Below are positions 42,753 to 52,380 of a stretch of 64,000 bases of DNA, in pieces. The notes under the pieces are model-generated. The model saw only the letters and a list, made by a program, of their open reading frames with translations, did no database searches and was not told the origin of the DNA. A program made the position numbers and the translations under genes. The DNA comes from Pseudoduganella violacea (GTDB lineage Bacteria > Pseudomonadota > Gammaproteobacteria > Burkholderiales > Burkholderiaceae_D), in contig NZ_JACHXD010000004.1 in assembly GCF_014191875.1 (NCBI RefSeq), positions 248,001 through 312,000 on the forward strand, given 5' to 3'. Each line of letters opens with the position of its first letter. Within the stretch, counting starts at the first letter, position 1.

Positions 42753-43823
42753 TCAGAAAACCCAAAGGCGGTCGGCCGGCATCTGCAGCCAATAACTCCC
42801 CGGCTGCAGGCGGTATTTGCTGTGGGCGCGCAGGGCGATTTCGCCCGCCGCGCTCTTGAACAGGCATTCCCAGCGGTCGCCCAGATACATGCAGGTGGAC
42901 AGGCCCAGTTGCAGGGCATTGTCCACCGGCGTGCTGCTGACGCGCACATCCTCGACCCGGATCAACGGCGCGATTTCGCTGCCGCTGTTGGCGCCGCGCG
43001 CCGTGGCCTGCAACACCACGCCACCCACTTCGATGCGCACCGCGCTGCCCTCGCGCTGCAGCAGCTTGGCGGGCAGGCGATTGTTACTGCCCATGAATTC
43101 AGCCGTGAACAGGGTGTCCGGCGTTTCATACATGCTTTGCGGCGTGCCTTGCTGCTCGATCTTGCCGTTATTGAGCAGCAGGATACGGTCGGAAATCGCC
43201 ATCGCCTCGTCCTGGTCGTGCGTCACCATCAGGGCCGAGAGGCCAAGGCGCACAATCAGCTCGCGCAGGAAGGCGCGCGCCTCCTCGCGCAGCTTGGCGT
43301 CCAGATTCGACAGCGGCTCGTCGAGCAGGATCACGGGCGGGTTGTAGACCAGGGCGCGCGCGATCGCCACGCGCTGCTGCTGGCCGCCGGACAGCTGGTG
43401 CGGATAGCGCTCGCCCAGGTGGCCCAGGCCCAATTGCTTAAGCACCTCGCCCACGCGCTGGGCGATTTCCGCGCTGGCCATGCGGCGCAGCTTCAAGCCG
43501 TAGGCCACGTTCTCGGCCACGGTCTTGTGCGGCCACAGCGCATAGGACTGGAACACCAGGCCCAGATTGCGCTGCTCGGCCGGCATCTCGTAATTGCGCG
43601 CGCCGTCGAAGACGCGGCGCTCGCCGATATCGATGCAGCCCAGCTTCGGGCTTTCCAGTCCGGCCACGGCGCGCAGCAAGGTGGTCTTGCCGCTGCCCGA
43701 GGGACCGAGCAAGGCCACTACCTCGCCCTTGTGCAGGTGCATGGAGACGCCCTTCAGGATGGGATTCGCATGCGCGCCGCTGCCGTAGTCCAGATGCAGG
43801 TCGCTGACGGTCAGTTCATTCAT
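42753..43823 (-). CDS. ABC transporter ATPase (FbpC/PotA-like)
   Basis: 356 residues from ATG 43823; an ATG six codons earlier is also possible. Walker A GPSGSGKTTLL, the Q-loop in LGLVFQSYALWPH, signature LSGGQQQRVAIARAL, Walker B VILLDEPLSNLD and the H-loop (MVTHDQDEA) are intact. A C-terminal TOBE domain follows, as in iron(III), polyamine and phosphonate importers. It powers the permease encoded 28 bases upstream. Confidence 0.93.
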   Translation of the reverse strand: MNELTVSDLHLDYGSGAHANPILKGVSMHLHKGEVVALLGPSGSGKTTLLRAVAGLESPKLGCIDIGERRVFDGARNYEMPAEQRNLGLVFQSYALWPHKTVAENVAYGLKLRRMASAEIAQRVGEVLKQLGLGHLGERYPHQLSGGQQQRVAIARALVYNPPVILLDEPLSNLDAKLREEARAFLRELIVRLGLSALMVTHDQDEAMAISDRILLLNNGKIEQQGTPQSMYETPDTLFTAEFMGSNNRLPAKLLQREGSAVRIEVGGVVLQATARGANSGSEIAPLIRVEDVRVSSTPVDNALQLGLSTCMYLGDRWECLFKSAAGEIALRAHSKYRLQPGSYWLQMPADRLWVF

Positions 43824-43851
43824 AATCAGATCTCGTTTCATGATTGTTCGC

Positions 43852-45627
43852 TCAGTTGTGCAGCTTGACGCCGAAGCGTAGCGCGATACCCAGGCCGATG
43901 GCGACCAGCGTAATATTGATGAAGGAAAGAGCCGCCACCAGATCGGTGGAACCGCCCGCCCACAGCGACACCAGCATAGCGCCGATCACTTCGGTGCCGG
44001 GCGACAGCAGATACACGCCGGTGGAGTATTCGCGTTCGAAGATCAGGAAAATCATCAGCCAGGCGCCCAGCAAGCCGTATTTGATGAGCGGCAGCGTGAC
44101 GTCGCGCGTCACCTGGCCACGACGGGCGCCGACCGCGCGCGCCGCTTCTTCCAGTTCGGGGCCGACCTGCAGCAGCGCGGTGGAGATCAGGCGCATGCCG
44201 TAAGCCATCCACACCACCGAGTAAGCCAGCCAGACGGCGAAGATGGTGGAGCGCAGCGAACGCAGGGCCGGAATCAGGTGCTCGCTGAGCCAGAGCGCCA
44301 GGCCGTTGTCCATGCCCTTGAACATGCCATCCAGCCAGCTTGGCACGAACAGGAAGACCCACAGGAAGGACAGGCCGGCCAGCAGGCCAGGCACGGCGCG
44401 CGGCACCAGCACGCTGTAATCGAGCAGGCGCGCCACCAGATCCTGCTTGCGGTGCATGGCCAGCGCGATAAAGCTGTAGCACAGCACGGCCAGACCACCG
44501 CCGATCACGCCGATCAGGATGGTGTTGACGATGCCGCGTATCAGCGCGGGCTGCTCGAAGATATCGCGGAAGTGCTGCAGGGTCAGCACATCGGCCAGCT
44601 TCACGCCCTCGCCCCAGTACTGCACGAAGGAGCGCAGCGCGATGCCGGAAATCGGCAGGATGATGGTGAACAGCAGCCAGGCCGCCAGCAGGGCGAAGGC
44701 CAGCCACTTCCACTGCCCCAGCGGCATGGCCTTGCTGCGCGCGCCCTTGCCCTTGATCGACACGTATTTATTGGCCGACTTCAGCAGGCGGCGCTGCAGC
44801 ATCACCAGCGGCAGCGTCACCATCACCAAACAGACGGCGACGGCGGCCATCAGGTGGTAGGACGGCGTGCCAAGCTTGTTGGTCAGCTTGTACAGATAGG
44901 TGGGCAGCACCAGATGGCCCTCCGGGTCGCCCAGCACCAGCACCAGGCCGAAGACCTCGAAGCCGAGGAAGAACACCAGCACGCCGGCATAAGCCAGTGC
45001 CGGCATGATCATCGGCAGCGAAACGTTGAACATCACCTGCAGCGGCGAAGCGCCCGCCACGCGCGCCGCCTCTTCCACGTCCGAGCCCAGGCTTTTCAGC
45101 GCCGAGGAGGCGTACAGATACACATGCGGCACGTGGGTCAGGCCCGCGATCACGACGATGCTGGTGAAAGAGTAGATATTCCAGGGAATGAAGCCGAGCA
45201 GCTCCTTGGCCCAAGTGGAATAGAAACCCACCGGTCCCATCGCCACCACATAGCCGAAGCCCATCACCATGGGCGAAACGAAGATCGGCACCAGCAGCAT
45301 GGGCGCGATCCAGCTGCGGCCCGGCAGATCGGTGCGCACCATGAGGAAGGCCAGCATGCCGCCCAATGGCACGGCGATCAGGGCCAGGCCGGTGGCCAGC
45401 ATCAGGCCATTCTTGAAGGCCATGATGAAGTCGGGATCGTCGAAGATGAAGCGGTAAGCTTCCAGTCCCAGCTCCTTGCCCGGCATGAAGAAAGGCGCGG
45501 AGAGGAAGCTCTGGTAAAAGATCAGGAACAGCGGCACGAAGATGGCGAGCGCGGTCAGCGCCGCCACCAGGCCGCGCGGCCAGTTCAGATTGAGTATGGG
45601 CGGCTTGCCCAGGCTTGCGGTATGCAT
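43852..45627 (-). CDS. ABC transporter permease, two fused modules (FbpB-like)
   Basis: 591 residues with two homologous blocks of about six helices, each carrying an EAA loop: DVEEAARVAGASPLQVMFNVSLP in the first and LEEAARAVGARRGQVTRDVTLP in the second. The fused arrangement is characteristic of the iron(III)/2-aminoethylphosphonate group. One polypeptide can supply the whole membrane channel. It lies 27 bases after the binding-protein gene. Confidence 0.92.
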   Translation of the reverse strand: MHTASLGKPPILNLNWPRGLVAALTALAIFVPLFLIFYQSFLSAPFFMPGKELGLEAYRFIFDDPDFIMAFKNGLMLATGLALIAVPLGGMLAFLMVRTDLPGRSWIAPMLLVPIFVSPMVMGFGYVVAMGPVGFYSTWAKELLGFIPWNIYSFTSIVVIAGLTHVPHVYLYASSALKSLGSDVEEAARVAGASPLQVMFNVSLPMIMPALAYAGVLVFFLGFEVFGLVLVLGDPEGHLVLPTYLYKLTNKLGTPSYHLMAAVAVCLVMVTLPLVMLQRRLLKSANKYVSIKGKGARSKAMPLGQWKWLAFALLAAWLLFTIILPISGIALRSFVQYWGEGVKLADVLTLQHFRDIFEQPALIRGIVNTILIGVIGGGLAVLCYSFIALAMHRKQDLVARLLDYSVLVPRAVPGLLAGLSFLWVFLFVPSWLDGMFKGMDNGLALWLSEHLIPALRSLRSTIFAVWLAYSVVWMAYGMRLISTALLQVGPELEEAARAVGARRGQVTRDVTLPLIKYGLLGAWLMIFLIFEREYSTGVYLLSPGTEVIGAMLVSLWAGGSTDLVAALSFINITLVAIGLGIALRFGVKLHN

Positions 45628-45654
45628 GGCGGATTCCCCGGTGTCGGACTGCGA

Positions 45655-46740
45655 TTACTTCTTGCCTGCGGTTTCTTTCCACTGCTTGAGGAAAGCCATG
45701 CGCTTGGCCGGGCCAAGGAATTGCAGCAGGATGGGGTGCACCGGCACCGGCTTCACATTGTCCTTGCCGATCTGCTTGATCAGCTCAGCCGAGGTGGCTT
45801 CTCCCGTGACGTCGGCGCGGATGGCGTACAGCCGGGAATCGTTGGCGATCACGGTCTGGCCGCGATGCGAGAGCATATAGTCCAGCCACAGCTTGGCAGC
45901 GTTCACATTCTTCGCGCCCTTGTTGATGAAGACCACGCGCGACATCACCAGGGTGTAATCCTTGGGCAGTACCACGCCGATCGAAGGGTCGTTCTTGGCG
46001 CGCACCAGCGCGTAGGAGCCCAGCACGTTGTAGCCGATCAGGTTTTCGCCGGAGGAGATGCGCTCCATCATGGTGCCGGTCGAGGATTGCACGCGCACCT
46101 TGGCCGCACCGAAGGCATTCGCCAAGTCGATGTACTTGCCGAACTCGCGCGCATCCTGGGTCATGAACATGAAGCCGACGCCGGATTTTTCGATATCGTA
46201 GGTCGTGACCTTGTCCTTGAACTTGGGCTGCTGGATCAGCTTGACGAAGTCGGCGTGGTTCTGCGGCACTTCCTTGGCATCGACCAGGCGCTTGTTGTAG
46301 ACGATGGCGGCCGGCTCGAAGGTCGTGCCATAAGCCTGGTCGTCCCATACCGACCAGCCGGGAACCTTGGGCGCTTCCACCGATTTGTATTTCAGCGCGT
46401 AACCGTCCGAGGCCAGGCGCATCTGCAAGTCCATGGCCGAGGACCACATCACGTCGGCCGTATTGCCGCCCGCCGCCACTTCCGAGATGAAGCGGTTGTA
46501 CACCTCGGTGGAATTCATATCGTTGTATTCGACCGTGATGCCGGGATAGAGGGCGTTGAAATCCTTGATCAGCGGCTGCGTAGCCTTGCTGTCGGTGGCG
46601 CCATAAACCACCAGCTTGCCCTCTTTCTTGGCCGCGTCGATGATTTTCTGGTAGTCGGCCGGATAGCCGGCCGGCGCCTGGGCCAGGGCCGCGCCCGCGA
46701 ACAGAAAGGCTGCGGTGGCGATGGCGGTTTGCTTGAACAT
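45655..46740 (-). CDS. ABC transporter substrate-binding protein, iron(III) type
   Basis: 361 residues from ATG 46740 with a signal peptide (TAIATAAFLFAGAALAQA). The fold is family 1/FbpA-like: KEGKLVVYGATDSKA, FNALYPGITVEYNDM, ADVMWSSAMDLQM, AYGTTFEPAAIVYNKRLV. The N-terminal pattern of lobes fits binders of ferric ion or small anions. The paired tyrosines of FbpA are not obvious, so ligand identity is open. Confidence 0.88.
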   Translation of the reverse strand: MFKQTAIATAAFLFAGAALAQAPAGYPADYQKIIDAAKKEGKLVVYGATDSKATQPLIKDFNALYPGITVEYNDMNSTEVYNRFISEVAAGGNTADVMWSSAMDLQMRLASDGYALKYKSVEAPKVPGWSVWDDQAYGTTFEPAAIVYNKRLVDAKEVPQNHADFVKLIQQPKFKDKVTTYDIEKSGVGFMFMTQDAREFGKYIDLANAFGAAKVRVQSSTGTMMERISSGENLIGYNVLGSYALVRAKNDPSIGVVLPKDYTLVMSRVVFINKGAKNVNAAKLWLDYMLSHRGQTVIANDSRLYAIRADVTGEATSAELIKQIGKDNVKPVPVHPILLQFLGPAKRMAFLKQWKETAGKK

Positions 46741-46766
46741 GCTTGTCTCCTCTGGTTTTATATAGA

Positions 46767-47729
46767 TCAGCGCATCAGGCCAAACTGGCTGGCGCGCTTG
46801 CCGTAGTCGTCCACGGCTTTTTTCACGTAATCGCTGAGCGCCTGTCCGGTCAGGCTGAAGGGATAGAGGCCGGAAGCGGCGCGCTGTTGCGCGTATTCGG
46901 GGCTGGCCATCATGGTGTCGAAGCGGGCGACCCAGTGGCGGTAATCGGCTTCCGCCACCTGTGGTCCCATCCAGACGCCACGGATCACCGGCCACACCAG
47001 GTCGTAACCCTGCTCGCGCGCGGTTGGCGCGGCGGCCAAGGCGCCAGGCAGGCGCTGTTCCGACAGCACGGCCAGCACGCGGATGCCCTTGCCCTGCAGG
47101 CTCGCTTCGGAAGCGTCGCCCGACACCACCTGCACATAATTGGCCTGCATGGCGGTGAAAGCTTCGCCGCCGCCTTCCAGCGCCACAAAGCGCAGGCTCT
47201 TGGGATCGATGCCGGCGGCGCGGCCCAGCATTGCGACCTTGAGCCAGTCCTGACTTCCGATGGTGCCGCTGACGCCGATCAGCACCTTCTGCGGATGCTT
47301 TTTCAGCGCGGCCAACAGCTCGGCCAGCGTCTTGTATGGCGAGTCCGCGCGCACGGCGATCATGCCGTAGTCCGCGCCCAGCGCGGCAACCCAGCGCACA
47401 TCGTCCGCCTTGGCCTTGCCGAACTTGCCCTGGGCCAGATTCAGCAAAGAGCCGCCGGAAAATGCCACCAGGGTGTCCGGCTCGGCGCGCCGCTGCGACA
47501 CCAGCGAGTGCCAGGCCACGGCGCCGATGCCGCCCGGCAGATAGCTGATGCGCATGGGCTTTTGTTCCTGCTCCGGCAGCAGTTGCAGCCCCTTGCGCGC
47601 CAGCTTGCAGGTCAGGTCCATCGCGCCGCCCGGCTTGGACGGCACGATGCACTCCACACCCGCAGCGTGGGCGGCGCCGGCCACCAGCAAGCCGGCGGTG
47701 GCGATAGCGGCGATGGCAGCTTTGCTCAT
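46767..47729 (-). CDS. TctC/Bug-family periplasmic tricarboxylate-binding protein
   Basis: 320 residues with a signal peptide (AAIAAIATAGLLVAGAAHA). The mature N-terminus (GVECIVPSKPGGAMDLTCKLARKGLQ) and YLPGGIGAVAWHSLV match the TctC/Bug fold that grips di- and tricarboxylates through backbone amides. The usual TctA and TctB membrane partners are absent; instead the gene sits between a porin and an ABC importer. It could present citrate or a metal-citrate to the ABC system or serve as the sensor input for the TctE kinase. Confidence 0.88.
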   Translation of the reverse strand: MSKAAIAAIATAGLLVAGAAHAAGVECIVPSKPGGAMDLTCKLARKGLQLLPEQEQKPMRISYLPGGIGAVAWHSLVSQRRAEPDTLVAFSGGSLLNLAQGKFGKAKADDVRWVAALGADYGMIAVRADSPYKTLAELLAALKKHPQKVLIGVSGTIGSQDWLKVAMLGRAAGIDPKSLRFVALEGGGEAFTAMQANYVQVVSGDASEASLQGKGIRVLAVLSEQRLPGALAAAPTAREQGYDLVWPVIRGVWMGPQVAEADYRHWVARFDTMMASPEYAQQRAASGLYPFSLTGQALSDYVKKAVDDYGKRASQFGLMR

Positions 47730-47732
47730 GGC

Positions 47733-48800
47733 TTAGAAGCGGTGCTGGATGCCCAGTATCAGGCCGCGCTGGCTATCGCCGAAACCGGCATCGTCGCGCG
47801 ACAGGCCGACCAGTTGGCCGTGCTTGGACTTGGCGTAGGCCAGCGTGGCATACAGGTCGGTGCGCTTGGAGGCGGCATAGCGGTAGCGCGCCACATACAT
47901 GATCGGATCGGCGTCCTTGCCGGCGGCAACGTTCTTCACATCGACATAGTAGATGGCGCCTGTCAGCGTGACGTTCTCCACCGGCTTGTAAGCCAGGCCG
48001 GTCCAATAGGTCGTGGCTTTCACGTCGGGCGTGGCGGCCTTGCCGGACTCGCTGCGGTAATTGCGGCCGGCCAGTGTGAATTTGAACGGACCGGTTTCAT
48101 AATTGCCGCCCAGGTGGTAGACCGTGGTTTCATCGCGGCGGCCGGTGGCGGCCACGGTGCTGCCGTTGACCTTCTCCCAGGTCGCCATCAGGCCCAGGCC
48201 ATTGGCGCTGTAGCTGACGGCGCTGGCGATCTTGGCGCCGTCGCGGGCGCTGCCGGTCTGCTCGCCGAAGCCGTAAGAAACCCCGTATTTGAATGCACCC
48301 GTGCTGCCGGAGTACTTGACCATATTGTCAAAGCCGGTGGTCATGCCGTATTTGCTGGGGCCAGTGGCGTTGCCGGTCGTCGCCCAGGAATAGAAAGGCG
48401 CGAAGCCCATCGGGTCGAACTGGATCACGGTGTCATAGACACTGGTGAAGGAGCGGCCCAGCACAATGCGGCCGTAACGCCCTTCCACGCCGACATTGGC
48501 CTGGCGCCGGAACAGCGTGCCGTCCATGGCACCGGTATCCATCAGGATGCCGCCTTCCAATTGGAACACGGCTTTCAGGCCGCCGCCCAGATCTTCCGTG
48601 CCGCGCAAGCCCCAGCGCGAAGTGTTCATGCCGCCCGAGCTGACGCGGGTCATGGCGCCGCCGCCCGGTTTCGCATCGGACGCGTAATCGACGCCGGTAT
48701 CGAGCAGGCCGTAGATCTGTACATTCGATTGCGCATGCGCGCCGCCGCTGAGCGCGGCCGCAGCCGCCAGCACGGCCAAGGTGATGGAAGTTCTTTTCAC
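47733..48800 (-). CDS. Gram-negative trimeric porin (betaproteobacterial type)
   Basis: 355 residues with a signal peptide ending in GGAHAQ and the typical SNVQIYGLLDTGVDYAS start, SRWGLRGTEDLGGGLKAVFQLE, GRSFTSVYD and a C-terminal LILGIQHRF ending in Phe. It would form a 16-strand general or anion-selective pore. As first gene of the uptake operon, divergent from tctD with 89 bases between, it is likely induced by TctDE and co-transcribed with the binding proteins. Confidence 0.92.
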   Translation of the reverse strand: MKRTSITLAVLAAAAALSGGAHAQSNVQIYGLLDTGVDYASDAKPGGGAMTRVSSGGMNTSRWGLRGTEDLGGGLKAVFQLEGGILMDTGAMDGTLFRRQANVGVEGRYGRIVLGRSFTSVYDTVIQFDPMGFAPFYSWATTGNATGPSKYGMTTGFDNMVKYSGSTGAFKYGVSYGFGEQTGSARDGAKIASAVSYSANGLGLMATWEKVNGSTVAATGRRDETTVYHLGGNYETGPFKFTLAGRNYRSESGKAATPDVKATTYWTGLAYKPVENVTLTGAIYYVDVKNVAAGKDADPIMYVARYRYAASKRTDLYATLAYAKSKHGQLVGLSRDDAGFGDSQRGLILGIQHRF

Positions 48801-48889
48801 AAGCTGTCTCCTGGATTATAGTTTTCTAAGGTGCCCTGCTGCATTGGCACGATGCCACTATAAAATCGTCTACCTTTCAAAAGGCTTTC

Positions 48890-49585
48890 ATGCGTATCCT
48901 GTTGGTTGAAGACCACACCGAACTGCAACACTGGCTGGCCAAAGCCTTGCGCGACGCCCACCTCAGCGTGGAATGCGCCGACAACGGCGCCGATGCCGAC
49001 GCCCTGCTGCATACGCAGGAATACGCGCTGCTCATCCTCGATCTGACGCTGCCGAAAATGGATGGGCTGGAAGTGCTCAAGCGCCTGCGCGCCCGTGGTG
49101 GCGCGCGCGGCAAGACGCCGGTGCTGATCCTGACCGCGCGCGGCGGCCTGGAAGACCGGGTGCAGGGATTGAATCTGGGCGCCGACGATTATCTGGCCAA
49201 GCCCTTCGAACTGGCCGAGCTGGAAGCGCGCGTGAAAGCGCTGCTGCGCCGCAGCCAGGGCAGCGAAGCCCTGGTCTATCAATGCGGGCAGCTCAGCTTC
49301 GACACCGTCACGCGCATGTTCAGCTACTTCGGCACGGCGCTGAACCTGACGCCGCGCGAACATGCGGTGCTGGAGACGCTGATCACGCGCAGCGGCCGCG
49401 CCGTCTCCAAGGAAAAACTGTTTGACGAAGTGTTCTCGCTGGCCGACGACGCCAATCTGGATGCGATCGAACTGTATATCCACCGCGTGCGCAAGAAGCT
49501 CGAAAGGCCGGAGGATGGCGCGGCGGCGATCACCACGCTGCGCGGCATCGGCTACCTGCTCCAACCACGCAACGCGACCGCCTGA
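48890..49585 (+). CDS. tctD: OmpR-family response regulator (TctD-like)
   Basis: 231 residues with an N-terminal receiver (MRILLVEDH; phosphoacceptor Asp51 in LILDLTLPKMDG; Lys in YLAKPF) and a C-terminal winged helix (LTPREHAVLETLITRSGRAVSKEKL, then IELYIHRVRKKL). It is next to the kinase gene and divergent from the porin and TctC genes, as in TctDE control of tricarboxylate uptake. The 89-base gap should hold its binding sites. Confidence 0.88.
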   Translation: MRILLVEDHTELQHWLAKALRDAHLSVECADNGADADALLHTQEYALLILDLTLPKMDGLEVLKRLRARGGARGKTPVLILTARGGLEDRVQGLNLGADDYLAKPFELAELEARVKALLRRSQGSEALVYQCGQLSFDTVTRMFSYFGTALNLTPREHAVLETLITRSGRAVSKEKLFDEVFSLADDANLDAIELYIHRVRKKLERPEDGAAAITTLRGIGYLLQPRNATA

Positions 49586-51046
49586 ATGGGCGCACTGGCC
49601 GCACTGCTGCGCGGGAAGGCGGGAGCACCGCAGGCGCTGGGCAGCTTGCGCGGCCAGCTGCTGCGCTGGCTGCTGCTGCCGCTGATCCTGCTGGAAGCCT
49701 TGAACGCGGTATCGGTCTACCGCAACGCGCTCGACGCAGCCGATATGGCTTACGACCGCTCACTGCTGGCCTCCACACGGGCGCTGGCGGAACGGGTTTC
49801 CATCGTCGGCGGCAAGGTAGTGGCCGATGTGCCGTATGTGGCGCTCGACAGCTTCGAGACCGACACCCTGGGCCGCATCTACTACAAGGTAACGGGCATA
49901 CGCGGCGAGACCGTGTCCGGCTATGCCGACCTGCCGCCGGTGCCGCCGAACGTGCCGCGTTCGGAAAATTATCCGGCGCTGGTGCGCTTCTATCACGCCG
50001 ACTACAACGGCCAGCCTATCCGCATCGCCGCCCTGCTGCAGCCGGTGTATGACGACACCATGCGCGGCATCGCCCTGATTCAGGTCGGCGAAACGCTCGA
50101 TGCGCGGCGCGGCCTGTCCAACCAGATCCTGTTCGACACCCTGCTGTGGCAGGCCATCGTCCTGGCTGCCGCCGCCCTGCTGGTGTGGTTCGCCGTGCGC
50201 CTGGTGCTGCGGCCGCTGATGCGGCTGAAGATCGCGGTCGAGTCGCGCGAGGTGTCCGACCTGTCCGATCTCGATCCCGCCCTGGTGCATAAGGAGGTGC
50301 GGCCTTTGGTGGCGGCCATGAACGCCTCGATGACGCGCATCCAGAATCTGATCGCCGGCCAGCGCCGCTTCATCGCCGACGCCTCGCACCAGCTGCGCAC
50401 GCCGCTGACGGTGCTGAAAACCCAGGCCGAGCTGGCGCAGCGCGAACTGGAACGCGAAAAGAATGGCGGCGATCAAGCCACGCTGCGCGAAATCGTGCGC
50501 AGTATCGCCGGCACCACCGATTCCACCGTCCACCTGGCGAACCGCCTGCTGATGCTGGCGCGCATAGAACATAGCGGCGGCGCTGCGCCTGAGCCGGTTG
50601 CCTTGCGCGCCATGGTGCAGCAGGTGGCGCTGGAATTCGCGCTGAGCGCCGTCAACCGCCGCATCGACCTGGCGCTGGAAGGCGAGCAGGAGGCCACCGT
50701 GCAGGGGCAAGCCCTATTGCTGCACGAGCTGGTAGCCAATCTGGTCGACAACGCCTTGCGCTACACGCCGCCCGGCGGCCAGGTCACGCTGCGCGTGCGC
50801 CAGGATGATGGCGGCGCGGTGCTGGAGGTGGAGGATAGCGGTCCCGGCATTCCCCCCGCCGAAAGAGAGAAAGTGTTCTCGCCCTTCTACCGCGCCAGCG
50901 CCGCGCTGGAAACGAATCCCGGCGGCGCGGGCCTCGGCCTGGCCATCGTGCGCGACATCGCCGACCTGCACCGCGCCAGCCTGGAGCTGGACGACGCGGC
51001 TTCCGGCAGCGGCCTGCTTATCCGCCTGCGCTTCCCGGCGCACTGA
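49586..51046 (+). CDS. tctE: Sensor histidine kinase (TctE-like)
   Basis: 486 residues starting directly after the tctD stop. One transmembrane helix is near residue 30 (LLRWLLLPLILLEALNAVSV), then a periplasmic 2CSK_N sensor domain of about 140 residues, a second helix (LWQAIVLAAAALLVWFAVRL), HisKA with DASHQLRTPLTVLKTQ and HATPase (NLVDNALRYTP, EDSGPGIP, GLGLAIVRDI). Its end overlaps the convergent kinase gene by 29 bases, an unusual tail-to-tail overlap. Confidence 0.88.
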   Translation: MGALAALLRGKAGAPQALGSLRGQLLRWLLLPLILLEALNAVSVYRNALDAADMAYDRSLLASTRALAERVSIVGGKVVADVPYVALDSFETDTLGRIYYKVTGIRGETVSGYADLPPVPPNVPRSENYPALVRFYHADYNGQPIRIAALLQPVYDDTMRGIALIQVGETLDARRGLSNQILFDTLLWQAIVLAAAALLVWFAVRLVLRPLMRLKIAVESREVSDLSDLDPALVHKEVRPLVAAMNASMTRIQNLIAGQRRFIADASHQLRTPLTVLKTQAELAQRELEREKNGGDQATLREIVRSIAGTTDSTVHLANRLLMLARIEHSGGAAPEPVALRAMVQQVALEFALSAVNRRIDLALEGEQEATVQGQALLLHELVANLVDNALRYTPPGGQVTLRVRQDDGGAVLEVEDSGPGIPPAEREKVFSPFYRASAALETNPGGAGLGLAIVRDIADLHRASLELDDAASGSGLLIRLRFPAH

Positions 51047-52379
51047 GAGCGGTTCCGTCCTTCAGCGACAGACTGGCGGCGAGCACGCTGCCCTCGCCAC
51101 CGCTATGCAGTTCAAAGCATCCATCGAACGCCGCCACGCGTTCGCGCATGCCGACGATGCCGATGCCCTCGGCCTGTTGCGACGGATCGAAGCCACGGCC
51201 ATTGTCGCGCACCTCGATATGCAGACTGCCTCCGCGCAGTGCCAGCGTCACCGTGGCGCGGCTGGCCTGCGCATGCTTGACGACATTCGACAGTGCTTCC
51301 TGGATGATGCGGTACGCGGAAATCGCCATCGCACCATCGAGCCGAGAAAAGTCGCCCTCGGCCGCGAAGCTGAATCGACAGGATGGATGCGTCTCGTCAT
51401 AATGGCGCACCATTTCCTCGGCGGCGCCCTGCAGGCCCAGCATGTCCAGCATCTCGGGCCGCAGGCGGCGCACCAGGGTGCGGCCGCTGTTGTACAGGCC
51501 CAGCGCCAGCTTCGTGATCGACTGCGCCTTGCTTTCGATAAGCGCCAGACGCGGACTGGCCGCCTGCGCCGCCGCCTCCGCATCGGCCAGTTCCTGCCGC
51601 GCCAGTCCGGCAATGCCCTGGGCCTCCAGCCGCACCGCGATCAAGGTCGCGTTCAATTCATCGTGGATTTCCAGCGCGATGCTTTTGCGCTCCTCCTCCA
51701 CCGCGCTATTCACCCGGCGGATCAGGCGGCGCTTCTCCGCGTCTGCCTCGCGCAAGGCGCTTAACGAAGCCTGCAGCGAAGCATCGAAGCCCTGCGCCAT
51801 GCGCGCCGCCAGCAGGCCACAGACCAGCAAGCCGGCCACGGCCACCAGCAGCTCCAGGTAAAAACGGCTTTCCTGCCGCTCCAGCAGGCGCGTGGGCGAC
51901 ATCGTAACCCGCACATAGCCGATGGTTTCGACCGAACGTCCCGGCAGCGCGGGCGTGGCCGCGCGCAAGTCCGGCATGCTGACCCAGACCAGGCGTTTGA
52001 GCACCGCAGCTTCATACAGGCGCATTTCCGGCTGGCCGCCGGCGCGCCCCTCGACGCGCAGCAGCTCCTTGTGTCCCGCGTCGAACAAGGCCACGCGATA
52101 GATGCTGGCGTCGGACTGCACCACGCCTTCCAGCGTCTGGCGCAGCTCCGCGTAACGGCCCGTGCCAAGACCCACCTCGCTGCCGTCGGCCAGCACGCGC
52201 GCCAGCAGCAGGCCGCGTTCGGCCAGCTCGGCGCGCACCTCGTTCTGGCGCGACTGGTAGCTGTACCACACCAGAGTCAGGCACATAGCCGTTACCGGCA
52301 GCACGGTGATCAGCAGCAGGCGGGTACGGGTGCTCCAACGCATCCAGAAGCGGGCGCGCAAGACGGAGAAGCCCGCCAT
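51018..52379 (-). CDS. Sensor histidine kinase, NarX/UhpB class (HisKA_3)
   Basis: 453 residues. There is an N-terminal helix (RLLLITVLPVTAMCLTLVW), a periplasmic domain of about 130 residues, a second helix (ELLVAVAGLLVCGLLAARMA), then HisKA_3 with IALEIHDELNATLIAVRLE (His in EIHDE) and HATPase with NVVKHAQAS, RDNGRGF and GIGIVGMRERV. Its partner is the NarL-type regulator encoded 1 base upstream. The signal is unknown. Confidence 0.88.
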   Translation of the reverse strand: MAGFSVLRARFWMRWSTRTRLLLITVLPVTAMCLTLVWYSYQSRQNEVRAELAERGLLLARVLADGSEVGLGTGRYAELRQTLEGVVQSDASIYRVALFDAGHKELLRVEGRAGGQPEMRLYEAAVLKRLVWVSMPDLRAATPALPGRSVETIGYVRVTMSPTRLLERQESRFYLELLVAVAGLLVCGLLAARMAQGFDASLQASLSALREADAEKRRLIRRVNSAVEEERKSIALEIHDELNATLIAVRLEAQGIAGLARQELADAEAAAQAASPRLALIESKAQSITKLALGLYNSGRTLVRRLRPEMLDMLGLQGAAEEMVRHYDETHPSCRFSFAAEGDFSRLDGAMAISAYRIIQEALSNVVKHAQASRATVTLALRGGSLHIEVRDNGRGFDPSQQAEGIGIVGMRERVAAFDGCFELHSGGEGSVLAASLSLKDGTALSAPGSAGG

Positions 52380-52380
52380 C

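Noticed and set aside
44278..46806. An 842-residue plus-strand open frame opposite the ABC transporter genes
   Set aside because: It spans several real genes on the other strand and has the His/Gln/Arg-rich bias of a shadow frame.
45655..47652. A 665-residue fusion of the iron-type binding protein
   Set aside because: The first 300 residues are the out-of-frame complement of the TctC gene; the signal peptide at ATG 46740 shows the true start.
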